64,000 nucleotides of DNA, from contig NW_023503373.1 of the NCBI RefSeq assembly GCF_014529535.1, positions 2,480,001-2,544,000 of the forward strand. Reading direction: 5' to 3'. Shown in pieces: positions 26,953 to 39,000 of this stretch. This DNA comes from Bradysia coprophila. Taxonomy: Eukaryota; Arthropoda; Insecta; Diptera; Sciaridae. The notes under the pieces were generated by a model. It had not been told where the DNA came from. It ran no database searches and saw nothing but the letters and a program-made list of their open reading frames with translations. A program made the position numbers and the translations under genes. Each line of letters opens with the position of its first letter. The first letter of the stretch is position 1.

Positions 26953-28900
26953 TGTTTAAAGTTTAGTCGTTGTTTCATTCACCTATTTTCTCTCTCTCTA
27001 TCTATCTATCTCTCTTCACTTTACTCTCGATCAAATGTTGTCATTAATATATAGTTCTTAACTGTTTTACTACATTTCTGTATAATTTTTGAATTTTTGT
27101 CGAATCTGTTACTTCATTTGATGTTAGTTTCAACATAGCAAATCTTTAACTTGATTAGTTTTTACATCGTTTCACTATACTGGCCAGAATTAATTCTTGA
27201 ATTGTTTTTTCGTCGGTACCGACAACAGATGTTCAATATGTATAGTGTTCAGCAATACAAGGACAACATTCCCAAAAATAAAACCTGCTTATGCACTTTT
27301 TCCGTTGAAACAATAAAAATCTTGTCTAGGCAAACTCAAGCAACTTTTGGAGAGTCTGCACCACAATGTCTATGCGAAAGGACGGTATCGGCGCTAGGGC
27401 TGAAATTTCAATACCAATGAGTCACTTTAAGTGTTAATGGCCCAAAATTATTATAATTCGTAGAGTAATCGTACCAATCCTCTAACAAGAATGAGTCGTT
27501 GGATAAAAATGTTTATGAATGAAAGAGAAATAGGTGTCCGAGTATTATCAGCTTACCCTATAAACAACTTAAATCTGTGGTTTACGCCTGCGACTCAACG
27601 AATAAGGTGATCAGTCTAATATCGTCACCAAATATTGACATTTTGACTTACTCATAATAATCAATCGGAAAACCAATTTTAATCAATATTTTGATCATGC
27701 ACACCTGCGTCACTTAGACAGATAAAGCTACAAAGGAACACCAACTAAGTAAACAAGAGTATCGTTTATTACAAACTTTGCTTCTGTAATTACATAATTG
27801 CCTACATGCCTACATTTTTGTTTCAATGTATCCGTTAATATTGACCCAGTCTATTTTTGATAAAGAGATAACTTTTTATTGAAGCACACATCACAAAAGG
27901 TGTATAATAATTCCATTAAACAGTGTCGTCTTTTAACAGAATTATGGCAGCTCCTTAGTGGTTAAGTTTGTTTTCGTAACTGGAAATTTCTAAAGTAAAT
28001 GGAGACACTAAAGAAATTACATTGACCTATTTATTTGTTTACTTACAAAATTATACCCAAACTAGCCACTTTGCTACACTTTTAATAGTCAGTCATATCT
28101 CAATAGCTTTATATATCGATCGTTTTAGTTATTTATGTAACAAGAATCGTATGAATGTGTATATTATCGCAGTAGATGTCAGATTGCCAGTCCGAGCCGA
28201 AGTCGAGGTTGGCAAGACATCGTGTGCGATAATATACCATCATACGATTTGTGTTGCATACAACAAGAAAATCGCATAAATACCGAAGGTAACCTTAGTG
28301 TGACTTCAGTAACACGTGGCTTTTATCGCACTAGTGCATACAACATTGCACACAGGCGGCCTAAGTTACAAATATCATTACTGAATTGCATAAAAATATA
28401 AATAGAACTATAGTGGTGACTAGCTACCTACTTTCAAGATTAAACATTTTTCGTTTAGCCCTTGTACGTCACATTGACATATTGGTTTCAATTTATCGTA
28501 GAATCGTATCCAGATGAGTAAAAGTATCCGAGGGCTTATTTCCGCTTTTTCACTGACAGAGTATGGTATTTTACTTACCGAGGGAGGTAATGGGTTTTCA
28601 CCAGTGAGGGGAAAGGCCAATTACTTCACTAGTAAAGTAATACATATTATCGACCTCGATTGAGTAATAGTAGATAAAACAGCAAAGTAAAGGGTTGCGA
28701 ATGGTAGAAACAAAGCAATTTGCTTGATTCGAGGTAAGATTTTCTTGAAAGCCAATTTTTGCCTCATTCAAAAGTTCAGGTGTGTCTCTTAGGGCATTGA
28801 AAATTACGTCTTGAAATGCTAGAAACATACAAAACGAAAAGTTTCAGTCTTCCCATGATTTTATTTGAATTAAACGAAAGATACATGTTATTGTTGTAGA
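26953..28900. other. intergenic between GstS1 and the hydrophobin-like gene
   Basis: It contains a pyrimidine microsatellite (TCTC/TATC, about 26991-27015) and a hairpin at about 28145-28255, in which GTATATTATCGCA mirrors TGCGATAATATAC. A weaker hairpin lies near 28570-28650. No gene was recognised. Confidence 0.5.
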
Positions 28901-28907
28901 ATGGTTG

Positions 28908-28913
28908 TTTATT
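28908..28913 (-). terminator. poly(A) signal of the hydrophobin-like gene
   Basis: AATAAA on the minus strand lies about 95 nt past the TAG stop of the hydrophobin-like gene, a usual distance for an animal 3' UTR. Confidence 0.5.
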
Positions 28914-29006
28914 TAAAAAAAAAAACGGATCATAATCAACAAAACAATTGTCTACCCAGGGTAGCATGCCTAGGTGAATAAATAATAGCTCGTGTCTTCC
29001 TGATCA

Positions 29007-30438
29007 CTATGCGTCGATTGCATCTTGGCACAATAATGATAGAACTCCTGGAATAGGTACGGAACAGCACATAGCCTTAGCTCCTTGCCTTGCACAGGCC
29101 GCTCTAAATTCTGCTGGATTCGAAACTGAGGATGTAGGCGGGGTGCAACGTAACTCTGTATAATAAAGAAATGGTTGATAATTATTCTACTACGTTTATA
29201 TGGTAAAGAAAATTCGTTCATACCTAAAATACCTGTTGACATTGACATACGAATTTAGCACAATGTGAAAAAGTGATGTAATAGTATGTTGTGTTACAAG
29301 TATTGTAATGTTGATTTTTTCAGCACTAGACCCAAGTTTTCCTTACGAGCGGAGCGAGTAAGGAAAATTGGGTCGTGTGCTGAAAAAATCTCATTACAAT
29401 ACGTGTAACACATCATGCTTTGTGCCAACCGAGAATTGAAATAGACAAATGCACAAAAATTCAGAATTTTCATTGTAAACAATCACTCTTCGAATTTGAT
29501 CGATCACGTTGCTTTGCATTTTTTTAAAACGAATGCTGTAATAACTCATACGAATTTCATTTCAACACTGGTTTGAGTGTTGTAATAAGCCATGAAAACG
29601 GGTGTTGTAATTTTGGACATTTCAATCTAGTTATCGATATTGAAATCCGTCGTATTTCAATTCTCGGTGGCACAAAATGTGTTTTCCAAATCAATATATA
29701 AAATATTACCTAAAACGCCTAATAGAGAGATAGAAAATCATTGCCACTTTTTCTAAGCAAAAGAAAATATTTAGATTCCAAGTAAAACTAAATATCGTTA
29801 AATTATTCGGAACTTGTAGTTCAGATGTTTCTAATGTAACCGGAATCGTATTTAAGGTAATATTTACACTTACCCATTATGCAGCAGGTAGGCTGAGTGT
29901 AAAGAAGTCCGGGTTGGCATAGTGGTTCACCTATACAAAAGAAAGGATAAATTCACTTTAATTAAATCTTGTGAAGCATAGTCAACACTTGTAATGAATA
30001 CAACGTTAAAAACTGCCAAGGCTGTAAACTTTGGGGAGTCCCCAAAGTTTACAGTCTTGATTTTTTCTTCATTGTATTTTATTGTTTCAAAATTTGCAAA
30101 AAAGGTAATTTTTGACAACTTTTACAATGATAAAAAGCTTCAACTTTTCGAAATAAGTTTGACCAAAAACTTTAAAAATGTTCTCCATCCGGCACGTCTA
30201 GATCAAAACTACTTACCATAATTAATTATTTGAGAATGGTCGAATATAGACCGAAGCAGAAATATTTGAAATAAAATAAATTTTTTCAGACAATTTAAAT
30301 TTGGTGGCTTTAATTAACTTTATACAATAACTAAATCTTGGCTGGAAATAGTTGATTCGTGGAAAATTACTTCTTACCTTGTGCGTTGGAGGTGACGGCG
30401 AACATTCCAATCAAGAAAATTGCTGATAAGATTTTCAT
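29007..30438 (-). CDS. class II hydrophobin-like secreted protein, three exons
   Basis: The minus-strand exons are 30438-30378, 29930-29874 and 29155-29007 (stop TAG at 29009-29007). Both introns are GT-AG and phase 1. The product has 88 residues. Residues 1-20 (MKILSAIFLIGMFAVTSNAQ) are a signal peptide. The mature part has eight Cys at 25, 36, 37, 43, 60, 69, 70 and 82: C-X10-CC-X5-C-X16-C-X8-CC-X11-C. Class II fungal hydrophobins share the CC doublets, the X16 and X8 spacings, a PGL after Cys1, an F before Cys5, G in the X8 loop and LLC at Cys8; all are seen here. The C3-C4 loop is about six residues shorter than usual. Hydrophobins self-assemble at air-water interfaces; the role here is unknown. 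Intron 2 carries an insect-genome repeat. Horizontal acquisition from a fungus is inferred. A convergent insect Cys-rich peptide is the alternative. Confidence 0.85.
29279..29690. repeat. dispersed repeat inside hydrophobin intron 2
   Basis: It starts AATAGTATGTTGTGTTACAA and ends near CAATTCTCGGTGGCACAAAA. A second copy in inverted orientation is at 44462-44875. Both contain a hairpin CTTACGAGCGGAGCGAGTAAG or its complement, and TGATCGATCACGTTGC-like and GAGAATTGAAAT blocks. It lies wholly between exons 2 and 3 of the hydrophobin-like gene and has no coding capacity. Confidence 0.85.
30021..30054. repeat. near-perfect 34-bp palindrome in hydrophobin intron 1
   Basis: CTGTAAACTTTGGGGAG runs into its own mirror CCCCAAAGTTTACAG around 30038. 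The same half-site, CTCCCCAAAGTTTACAGCC, occurs once at 30708-30726, upstream of the gene's promoter. This looks like abutted terminal repeats of a small transposon. Confidence 0.7.
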
Positions 30439-30484
30439 CACTTGTACTTCGATTTCACTGTATTATTATTACAATCTGCTTATA

Positions 30485-30520
30485 TTCTGATCAACCGTTG
30501 GAAAAGTTGCTCTATTTATA
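30485..30520 (-). promoter_or_regulatory. core promoter of the hydrophobin-like gene
   Basis: On the minus strand TATAAATAGA begins at 30520, and the A of GATCAGAA lies at 30488, exactly 32 nt downstream. That matches the TATA-to-initiator spacing seen at the GST promoters of this window. The implied 5' UTR is about 50 nt and ends at the ATG at 30438. Confidence 0.65.
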
Positions 30521-30978
30521 TCAGTGCCACGCAATATTGGTAACATAAAATAATATTTGTTTCAAAGCACATGTTCACATGAAGACACCTATATTGGAAC
30601 GAGGGGATGGCCAGGAGCATAATTATGGTATGCTTTCTATATTCTCTACTCTACCAAAATGACTATGAAATAGTCCCATATCACCCGCGTATCTGTATCA
30701 GCGTGACCTCCCCAAAGTTTACAGCCTTGAGTAAAAACGTCAAAAGAAGCAAAGTTGACGTTTTCGTGTTAGTGGTTTCATTTAAAATGCAGAAAATGCG
30801 ACTATATAAATATTGCATGTAAAACAGTAAGAGATAGAGAGCTAAATCCGAAATATAACTCATATATACATTATTTTCACGACCTTGTAAACGTCAGACA
30901 CGATACCAGCTGTCAGACATGTCGAAAAATATAGGCTACATCGCCGAATGGAACGCACTCACTAGCCGTGGGGTAAAC

Positions 30979-31241
30979 CAAGGTTCTGAAAGAACAGGTT
31001 AAGACACGTCTGAGTTGATCACGAAGGCGGTGACAGACAAATTTTGACAAATAGATGCTTTTTCTTGAACACATTCACTACAGATTGTTTGAAATGTCAA
31101 CTTGATAAAAACAATTTTTTTTCTTCAAGTTGACATTTCAAACAATCTGTAATGAGTGTGTTCAAGAAAATATATCTATTTGTCAAAATTTGTGTGTCAA
31201 CCGCCTTCGTGGGTGTCTTAACCTGTTCTTTCAGAACCTTG
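30979..31241. mobile_element. MITE with CAAGGTTCTG ends, 263 bp, 8-bp duplication
   Basis: The left end CAAGGTTCTGAAAGAACAGG is the exact complement of the right end, and the inverted match continues toward the centre (GTTTGAAATGTCAACTTGA and its complement). GGGTAAAC occurs at 30971-30978 and again at 31242-31249, an 8-bp target-site duplication as made by hAT transposases. There is no coding sequence. Confidence 0.9.
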
Positions 31242-31937
31242 GGGTAAACAAGCATTTGACTACGTGAGTGCGACGAAAAAGCATGACATATATTTTGATA
31301 TATTTCTGTTGCTTCGCACTCACTCAGTCATAACCTCAACGCTTTTCCAAACATTTTCCAAACAAGATTGTTTGGTGATGTTGTCTGTGGATGACTATTG
31401 ACATTTCGATGTTGCACTTGGAAGATACCTATTGAACGAACGATTTTCATGTAAAAACCAGGGAATCGGACAGTTCACGTCAATTAATTGAGGTTAAGGA
31501 CTACTTGACGAAAAATTAAGTGTGGTTACGATGACGAGTACCGTATAATGAAAATGATATGGGATATCGAATACTTTTCGTTACTACTGTTTCTGAAATT
31601 GGCAATAGCAATTTCTTATTAGCAAAAAAATACTCATATCCTCAGAGTCTTTAACGCCTCTCACAAAATGTCTAACACAACTGACATTAATGATACATAT
31701 TCCACATTACAATCTGAAAATAAAATCGTAAGCCCCCCAATTATCATGTGATCGTGGTGTAATATTTAATGTTCTGTATTGCGTAAATTTGGTACGTAAA
31801 TTGTAGCAGAAATAAATAAAAGTTGGCCATGTAAATGCGTAAAAAATTAGTTAATAGGGGTATTCCCGACCTGAGATTTAACTTAATGAGGAATTTCGCA
31901 CCGACGCGCAATCACTCAGAAAGTGACATTTTCCTTA

Positions 31938-32103
31938 CAGGTTTGTTCCAAGTAACTGTCAACACGAATTTTGACTGGCCGAACGAACACGATTTCATCC
32001 ATAGAGATCGGTTTTCATATAAATGTTGATAGATCATGTCTCTGTCTCTATGGATGAAACCTGACAGGAATTTGACAATTCCTATGGCCTTAGTACAGAC
32101 CTA
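31938..32103. repeat. TTTGTTCCAAGTAACTG-family repeat, copy 3
   Basis: The left end AGGTTTGTTCCAAGTAACTG and right end AGTACAGACCTAT are imperfectly inverted. The interior matches 13563-13705 (ACTGGCCGAACG, CATCCATAGAGA, GGTTTTCATATAA). Confidence 0.65.
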
Positions 32104-32154
32104 TAAAAAATATGTCATTTTGTGTATCATTGTGAATAACTCCGACGCGAGATT

Positions 32155-32330
32155 CCCAGCAGCATAGCTCTGCTACTAGCATGAACATAAGAAATATTTG
32201 GAGGCTAATGCTATCTTAATAGGCGTTGCATTTCTTTCGTAAAGACAGGAGTCATGATTTGTTAGTGTGAATAAAAACGAACAGCACATGCAATCGTACA
32301 CGCATACATCTTTGAAATTTGAAGGCTAAC
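32155..32330. repeat. CTAGCATGAACATAAGAAAT repeat, copy 1
   Basis: It shares CTAGCATGAACA, AAGAAATATTTGGAGGC, AGGAGTCATGATTTGTTAGT and ATCGTACACGCA with 38868-39000. The first two blocks also occur in the MITE at 57548-57754. It is probably a degraded MITE of that family. Confidence 0.65.
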
Positions 32331-33205
32331 TTCATGCTAAAGGGACAATAAAATTACCTGTGCCACAAAATCGTACATTTTTATCCTGATGAACCATTTT
32401 ACCTTTTTTCAAATTGAATGCTTAATATAATTGGCCCCCACAGTCAAAACCGAACTTCTATGCCTCTGTGAATATAATCTGTTTACCATTAAAATTTATC
32501 GTGTTCACTTATCTGAATGACATAATTCACATAGAATATTCCAGAAATGAACTCATTTTAACTTATTAATCGAAATCGATGTTCTGTTGTGGAAAATGTG
32601 CCCGGTCATCGTTAGAAGCAGGTAAATAACTTTTGTTTTCCCTCCATACAAAACAAATATTATAACAACACGAAACACGAAAGAGCTTATGATGCATCAC
32701 CCACACCAATGTACACCTTGTGTTGAGAGTAATAGGAAAAACTGACCAAACGCTTGTTCATACTATATGTTATGCTTAATTTCTGCATCTGCAATGGTGT
32801 TTAAATTATTTTTTTTCTCCTGTTGAATGACAATGATTTGCCATTAGTTGCATATCGAATTCGACAAAATACAAATAAAATAAATAATTGAAAATTTGGA
32901 TCGCATCATAGACATCTTATAAATATTTTTGTAAAAATTGCGCTGGAAAAAATAAATTCGATAATATTTATCGCTTCAAGTGTATGTCAGGTCTGCCAAT
33001 AAGCAAGAAAAACCTAAAAATATTACCTATTTGAAGCCTAACACCTAACACATACATATTTACTCAATATCGTCTAAAATTAAAGTCATTCTATGTTAAA
33101 CTCAAACTATAGGTACCTTCTAGAAGGAAGGCTTGAATAGTGCTATAGAGCTATATAGCGAGTATATACATTGTACACACCGCGATGTAAGAATCATGAA
33201 GAGAG

Positions 33206-33243
33206 TATATAATAAAAATGAAACGATTGTTCCCAGCAGTTGA
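33206..33243 (+). promoter_or_regulatory. core promoter of sigma GST at 33351
   Basis: TATATAATA starts at 33206. GCAGTTGATT follows with the initiator A at 33238, 32 nt downstream. The 5' UTR would be about 113 nt. Confidence 0.6.
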
Positions 33244-33350
33244 TTACAATACGTCGACATTGTCGGTCTCATAAACAACAGATTGTTTCATAAGTGGTTC
33301 GTTCTGAGAAATATTTTCTTAAAAATTGTGTTAATAAAATCGAAGTAAAA

Positions 33351-34095
33351 ATGTCTCCTACTTACAAGTTGTACTATTTTAATATCAGAGCATTAGCCGA
33401 ACCTATTCGGTATGCGTTAGCCTATGGTGGCATAACATATGAAGATGTTCGAGTGGAAAGAGAAGATTGGCCGAAACTGAAGCCGAGTAGGTTCAAAATA
33501 CTCATTTTTAGTTAATGCAATGGGTCAGTAAAGCAAAATTCAATTGATATAGCAATGCCAATGGGACAAATGCCAGTCCTAGAGGTAGATGGCAAACGAG
33601 TGCATCAGAGCATTGCAATTTTGAGATATGTGGCCAAGATTGTTGGTTTAGCCGGTGCGGACGATTGGGAAAATCTACAAATCGACAGTGCTGTTGATAC
33701 AATCAATGATTTGCGGCAAAGTAAATGTGATTCAAATTATTTGTTGTTCTCTTAGCTTGACTGTGCTTTAATATTGTTTCATAGAAATGGCTGCCGTTCA
33801 TTTCGAAGCTGACGAGGCTGTTAAACTAAAGAAAAGGGAAACACTCCTTAACGAAACGGTTCCATTTTATCTGGGTAAACTGGAGGAGCTTGCTGTGAAT
33901 AACAATGGTCATTTGGCAGCGTCGAAGTTAACCTGGGCTGATCTATTCTTCGCTTCACTGTTGGAACTGTTCAAAATTTGGACTGGACCGGACGTTTTAG
34001 CCAAATACCCGAACTTGGCTAAGACAGCCGAAAATGTTTACAATCTGGATTCTATTAAGGATTGGATCAAAAGACGACCAGTTACTGAGATGTAA
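33351..34095 (+). CDS. sigma-class glutathione S-transferase, copy 2
   Basis: The exons are 33351-33486, 33553-33720 and 33785-34095, with GT-AG introns of 66 and 64 bp; the product is 204 residues. The ATG at 33351 is chosen because [18 protein letters not shown] aligns with its siblings and the base context (GTAAAAATG) is good; upstream in-frame codons look like UTR. The catalytic Tyr sits in [23 protein letters not shown] supplies the glutathione site, and the helical domain ends KRPVTEM. Unlike GstS1 there is no Ala/Pro tail and no intron before LTWAD; the two last exons are fused. Copy 3 shares both traits and the short-intron layout, so the two arose by tandem duplication. AATAAA follows at 34107. 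Function is inferred as cytosolic glutathione conjugation or isomerisation. Confidence 0.93.
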
Positions 34096-34112
34096 ACGAG
34101 GAAAAAATAAAT

Positions 34113-35500
34113 TTAATTTAAATTCATTTGTTTCGTTTCGAATGGGAGGATTGAGAGATAGCATCAAAATCAAATCTCTTTATTCAGTTCCACTTCAGAA
34201 GTGTTGATTAATTATACCACGTAATACTTGCAAAGTCATGGTTGTTATTTTGTTCGTACAGTGAAAAATTACATCATTTTTTTTGGATAAAGAATACTCT
34301 CCCAAAGACGGTTTTAATGGTATAGAAAGTAGGTGTGTAGGTATGTTTTAACCGAAATATACACGCACATAATCTGTATATGCTCAGCTCACCATCACTT
34401 TGTTGAGAGATAAAAAAAATACAAAGAAACATTTATCATCCATTGCACTCAATCAAGTTTCGAAAAAGCCGGTTGTAAACAAGACTGAAAATGTTGAATG
34501 TTTATTTTCAGCGAAAAGATATTAGAAAGAATTTCAACCGAACAAAGCTGAAAACGTATCACCAAATTGAATTATTAACATGAAAATGTCGCTAGTTGAA
34601 TATTTTGAATCAATGACTGAATTACACAAGCCAGGAAACACTAGCAAAAACAAGAAATGAGATCGTTTAGGTCTATAGAAGACGTCTGTATTGTTCTGGA
34701 TTTATTGAATCATAACTATTTTATGTCTAAATCGGTTTAACTAAACACACAATTTGATATTGTTATCAGATAATACGTGTTTATGAATCGATAAACGGCT
34801 AGGGCTTATCATAAGTCAAATCGAAAAAAATTGGTCAAAATTCGTCCTACAAAGCGTACAGTGCTGAGCGAAGTGATTTCAATTTAACAAAAAAATAAAC
34901 CAAGATTCATACGAAAATTTTCTTCAATTTGTAGTATGAACTCGTATACAATAGTTTTCGTCGGCTCTTATAGTGTATAATCTATACACTACACAATGTA
35001 CATAACTCGTAATCTACATCATGCAATAATGTTCAAATTATTATTGATTTTTTCCTGTTGAATGATTTGCCATGGAAACTATAAAATTGAAAAATTACCA
35101 ACAAATTGTGACTGTTGAATATTTGAAAAATGAGAATGGAAAACGCATCATGAAAATCCCACTTAAAGAAACGTGTTTTTAGTAAATCAATGAGAAACAG
35201 GTATGGTCAATGTCCCGCTACATCTTGAACAAACTCGCAAATTATTTCAGATTTGCATAAATTAAAATTTTCATCATAAATTCAGATCAGATCAAAAAAT
35301 ATCCGATCACATCACAGATCAAAATAATTCAGATTCATATTATCTGTTTCGAGTTCTAGACCTATTTTATCTTTCATGTTGTTACCAAAGTCCACGGTGG
35401 CGCTACAGTTTTGAAACAAAAAAAAACGGCTTTCGTCCTTAGAAATTAGAAAAATTGTAGTTACATCAATTCATATGCTGTCCCCTTGGTAAGATGTGGT
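34113..35500. other. intergenic between GST copies 2 and 3
   Basis: AT-rich, no gene recognised. It runs into a large dispersed repeat at about 35510. Confidence 0.45.
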
Positions 35501-35509
35501 AATAACATT

Positions 35510-37040
35510 ATGCCCACACGTTAGTAAGCGGGCGTGGCGCAAGTCCACTACCAAAAATGTTTAAATGGTCCTTCGGCTCCAATGGCCCCTAATCTAGAAT
35601 AGCTGGAATCTAGGAATCTATACGAGTTCAACGAGCTATTACACGTCACTGCAGCTTCAAAATTGGCCCAGATATTGAACTTCGAAATATTGATGTTTGT
35701 ATGAAAATGAGCAAAATTTCGAATTTTCAGATAATGCAAATCGCCTAACGGTAGTTAGTTAAAAGAAAAAATGGAATTTTCAAAAGCTGGAAAAAACCCA
35801 TATCTTGGAAGCTCAAGCTCTCCAAAGTCTCCATACAAATGCCATATAAAAGCCAATTTGTATATGTGTGTGTGTTGTATATTTTGTTGCATGATATGGA
35901 TGGTAATGTGGTGAACACACCTGTTGTTTTAGGATTTGTTTCTTGTTGGAAATTACTGGAATCATTAAGTTTAAACTTCCACTAGGTTGGTTGCTAAATT
36001 TTGGGATGACAACTTATTCCTCCGGCACTTCCCAACTTCCATCGGATTTTTTGATGGATTTGGGTTATTATCGATATAAGTGAGGTGTTCCAAGGTTGGT
36101 TCCTAAATTTTGGGATGACAACTGATTCCTCTGGCAATTCCCAACTTTCATCGGATTTTATCATGGATTTGAGTTATTTTCGCCATGAGCGAGGTGTTCC
36201 AAGGTTGGTTCCTAAATTTTGGAATGACAGATGATTTCTCTGGCACTACCTAACTTCCATCGGATTTTTCGATGGAGTTGGGTTAGTTTCGACATGAGTA
36301 AGGTATTCCAAGGTTGGTTCGTAAATTTTGGGATGACAGATGATACCTCTGGCACTACCTAGCTTCGGTTTTTTGATGTATTTGGGTTATTTTCGATATA
36401 AGTGAAGTGTTTGGAAGTTGGTTCCTAAATTTTGGGATGACAGATGATACCTCTGGCACTACCTAACTTCGGTTTTTTGATGTATTTGGGTTATTTTCGA
36501 TATAAGTGAAGTGTTTGGAAGTTGGTTCCTAAATTTTGGGATGACAGATGTTTCCTCTGGCACTAGCTAACTTCAATCGGATTTTTCGATAAATTTGAGT
36601 TATTTCCGACATGAGTGAGGTATTCCAAAGATTGGTTTTTGGGATTCAGGCTCATTTCTCTAGAATTTTTGAACTTCCACAAATTTTTTTTGATGCTGTC
36701 GAAATGACATACTTACATACTTACTATACGCAAGTCCTTTATCTTACTTACAAAATAACTGATATCGCTGAGGGTAACGCATTCAACAAAAAATTGACCC
36801 AAAAAATTTGTGAAAATTTTTTTTACAAAAAGTTTGCTTCACAAGTGGCAGGTGATACGGTTTTCTTACGTTTCAATTCTTACAGTACATTTTTTTAACC
36901 ATTTTCCTAACAATAGTTTCCTCAACATCTGCCACTTGTTACGCAAATTTATTTTTGTAAAATTTTCTTTCACAAAATTTTTGTGTCAATTATTTGTTGA
37001 ATGTGTAAGTAATAAGATAAAGGACTTGCGTCACATTTAC
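35510..37040. repeat. dispersed repeat with 109-bp minisatellite, copy B
   Basis: It is the same family as 20870-21860. The minisatellite unit around TTTTGGGATGACA recurs at 36001, 36110, 36219 and 36328 (109-bp steps), then at 36432 and 36536 (104-bp steps). The 3' part (about 36735-37032) is a hairpin: AAGTCCTTTATCTTACTTAC, TTGACCCAAAAAATTTGTGAA and CAAGTGGCAG are mirrored downstream. No transposase was seen. Confidence 0.8.
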
Positions 37041-37887
37041 CCTTTAGAGATGTCGAGGGTTCACTGTAACAGACAGGTACTGCTGAAAAAAAATCGATAA
37101 ATTTGCTTCAATTTATTTTCTTTGTAGCTGTAAATCAGCAAAAACAGTTAGAAAAATATTTTAATTTGGAGCCTCACACGTGAACACAACGTGGCTAAAA
37201 TCAAAGTGATTTTGACAAAACGATTATGTTAAACTAAAGGTAGGTACTCTAGAAGAAAAATAAATAAAATTTATTCGATTTTACTTTGATATCGATAATT
37301 TATAATTAATTAGCTGAAAATAAATTAAATTCGTTTTACGTTCCCACAGTACGGAAAACAAAATTGCACTAATAACAGTACCTACTTTATTTCAATCTGT
37401 GACACAGATTCTGTGTATAAATTTTGGGAATCAATTTGTAGGATGTTCGTAAATCGTTTATTAATTAATCAAACACAATTTTTTTTCAGAAACTCAGTGG
37501 TCGTCAGCATCGCTTACTTTCACCCAAAATTCCTGATTTCGCGTCTCAACCGGGTCAGAGTTTATATGTCTTAAAAAAATATGTAGAGTAATAGATAGAA
37601 ATGTTAAAAAAATGAGTTTTTGCTTGAAGTTGATACGAAGCATGTAAAGTATATTTTCCTACAGCTTTTAATGAAACATTGAATCCTAAATATCGAATTG
37701 CAGCATGATGACATTGCAAGCAGTAATGCATGATTTGGGGATTATACACAGTAGCGATTAATGTATGATTTATCCACACGTCCACAAGCAAATGAGGAGA
37801 CATAAACAAAAATTTTTGGTTTTTAATTAATTATAATTTTATTCATCTTTTTGGATTTTAATTAATATTAATACTCTCTTAAGAGAG

Positions 37888-37924
37888 TATATAAGAAAAA
37901 TTAAGCGATTGTCGATTCAGTTGA
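37888..37924 (+). promoter_or_regulatory. core promoter of sigma GST at 38021
   Basis: TATATAAG at 37888 and GATTCAGTTGATAAG with the initiator A at 37919 (31 nt apart). The flanking GAGAGTATAT and AGCGATTGT-like words match the promoter at 33206, so the promoter was duplicated with the gene. Confidence 0.65.
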
Positions 37925-38020
37925 TAAGAATACCTCGACAAAGTCGGTCTCGGAAACACCAAGTTGTTTGTGCTGTGAAACATTTCCTGTTAACCTGTAT
38001 TAGCAATTAACCGATTTAAA

Positions 38021-38775
<755 letters not shown>

Positions 38776-38867
38776 ACGTTTATGTTGCTGAAATTAATAA
38801 ACATTTAATTTACGTTGCTTTGTTTCGCTTTGAATGAAAATATTGAGTGGTCTTATGGGTTTGGACA

Positions 38868-39000
38868 CAGCTCTACTACTAGCATGAACACAAGAAATAT
38901 TTGGAGGCAGGAGGCGTGAAGACAGGAGTCATGATTTGTTAGTGTGAATAAAAACGCACAACACATGCATGTAATCGTACACGCAGGCTATTTTGACGTT
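38868..39000. repeat. CTAGCATGAACA repeat, copy 2
   Basis: Close relative of 32155-32330 (AAGAAATATTTGGAGGC, AGGAGTCATGATTTGTTAGT, ATCGTACACGCA), just downstream of GST copy 3. Confidence 0.65.

Noticed and set aside
28970..29248. 92-residue minus-strand open frame
   Set aside because: It is a different reading frame of hydrophobin exon 3. The spliced frame with the Cys pattern is the supported one.
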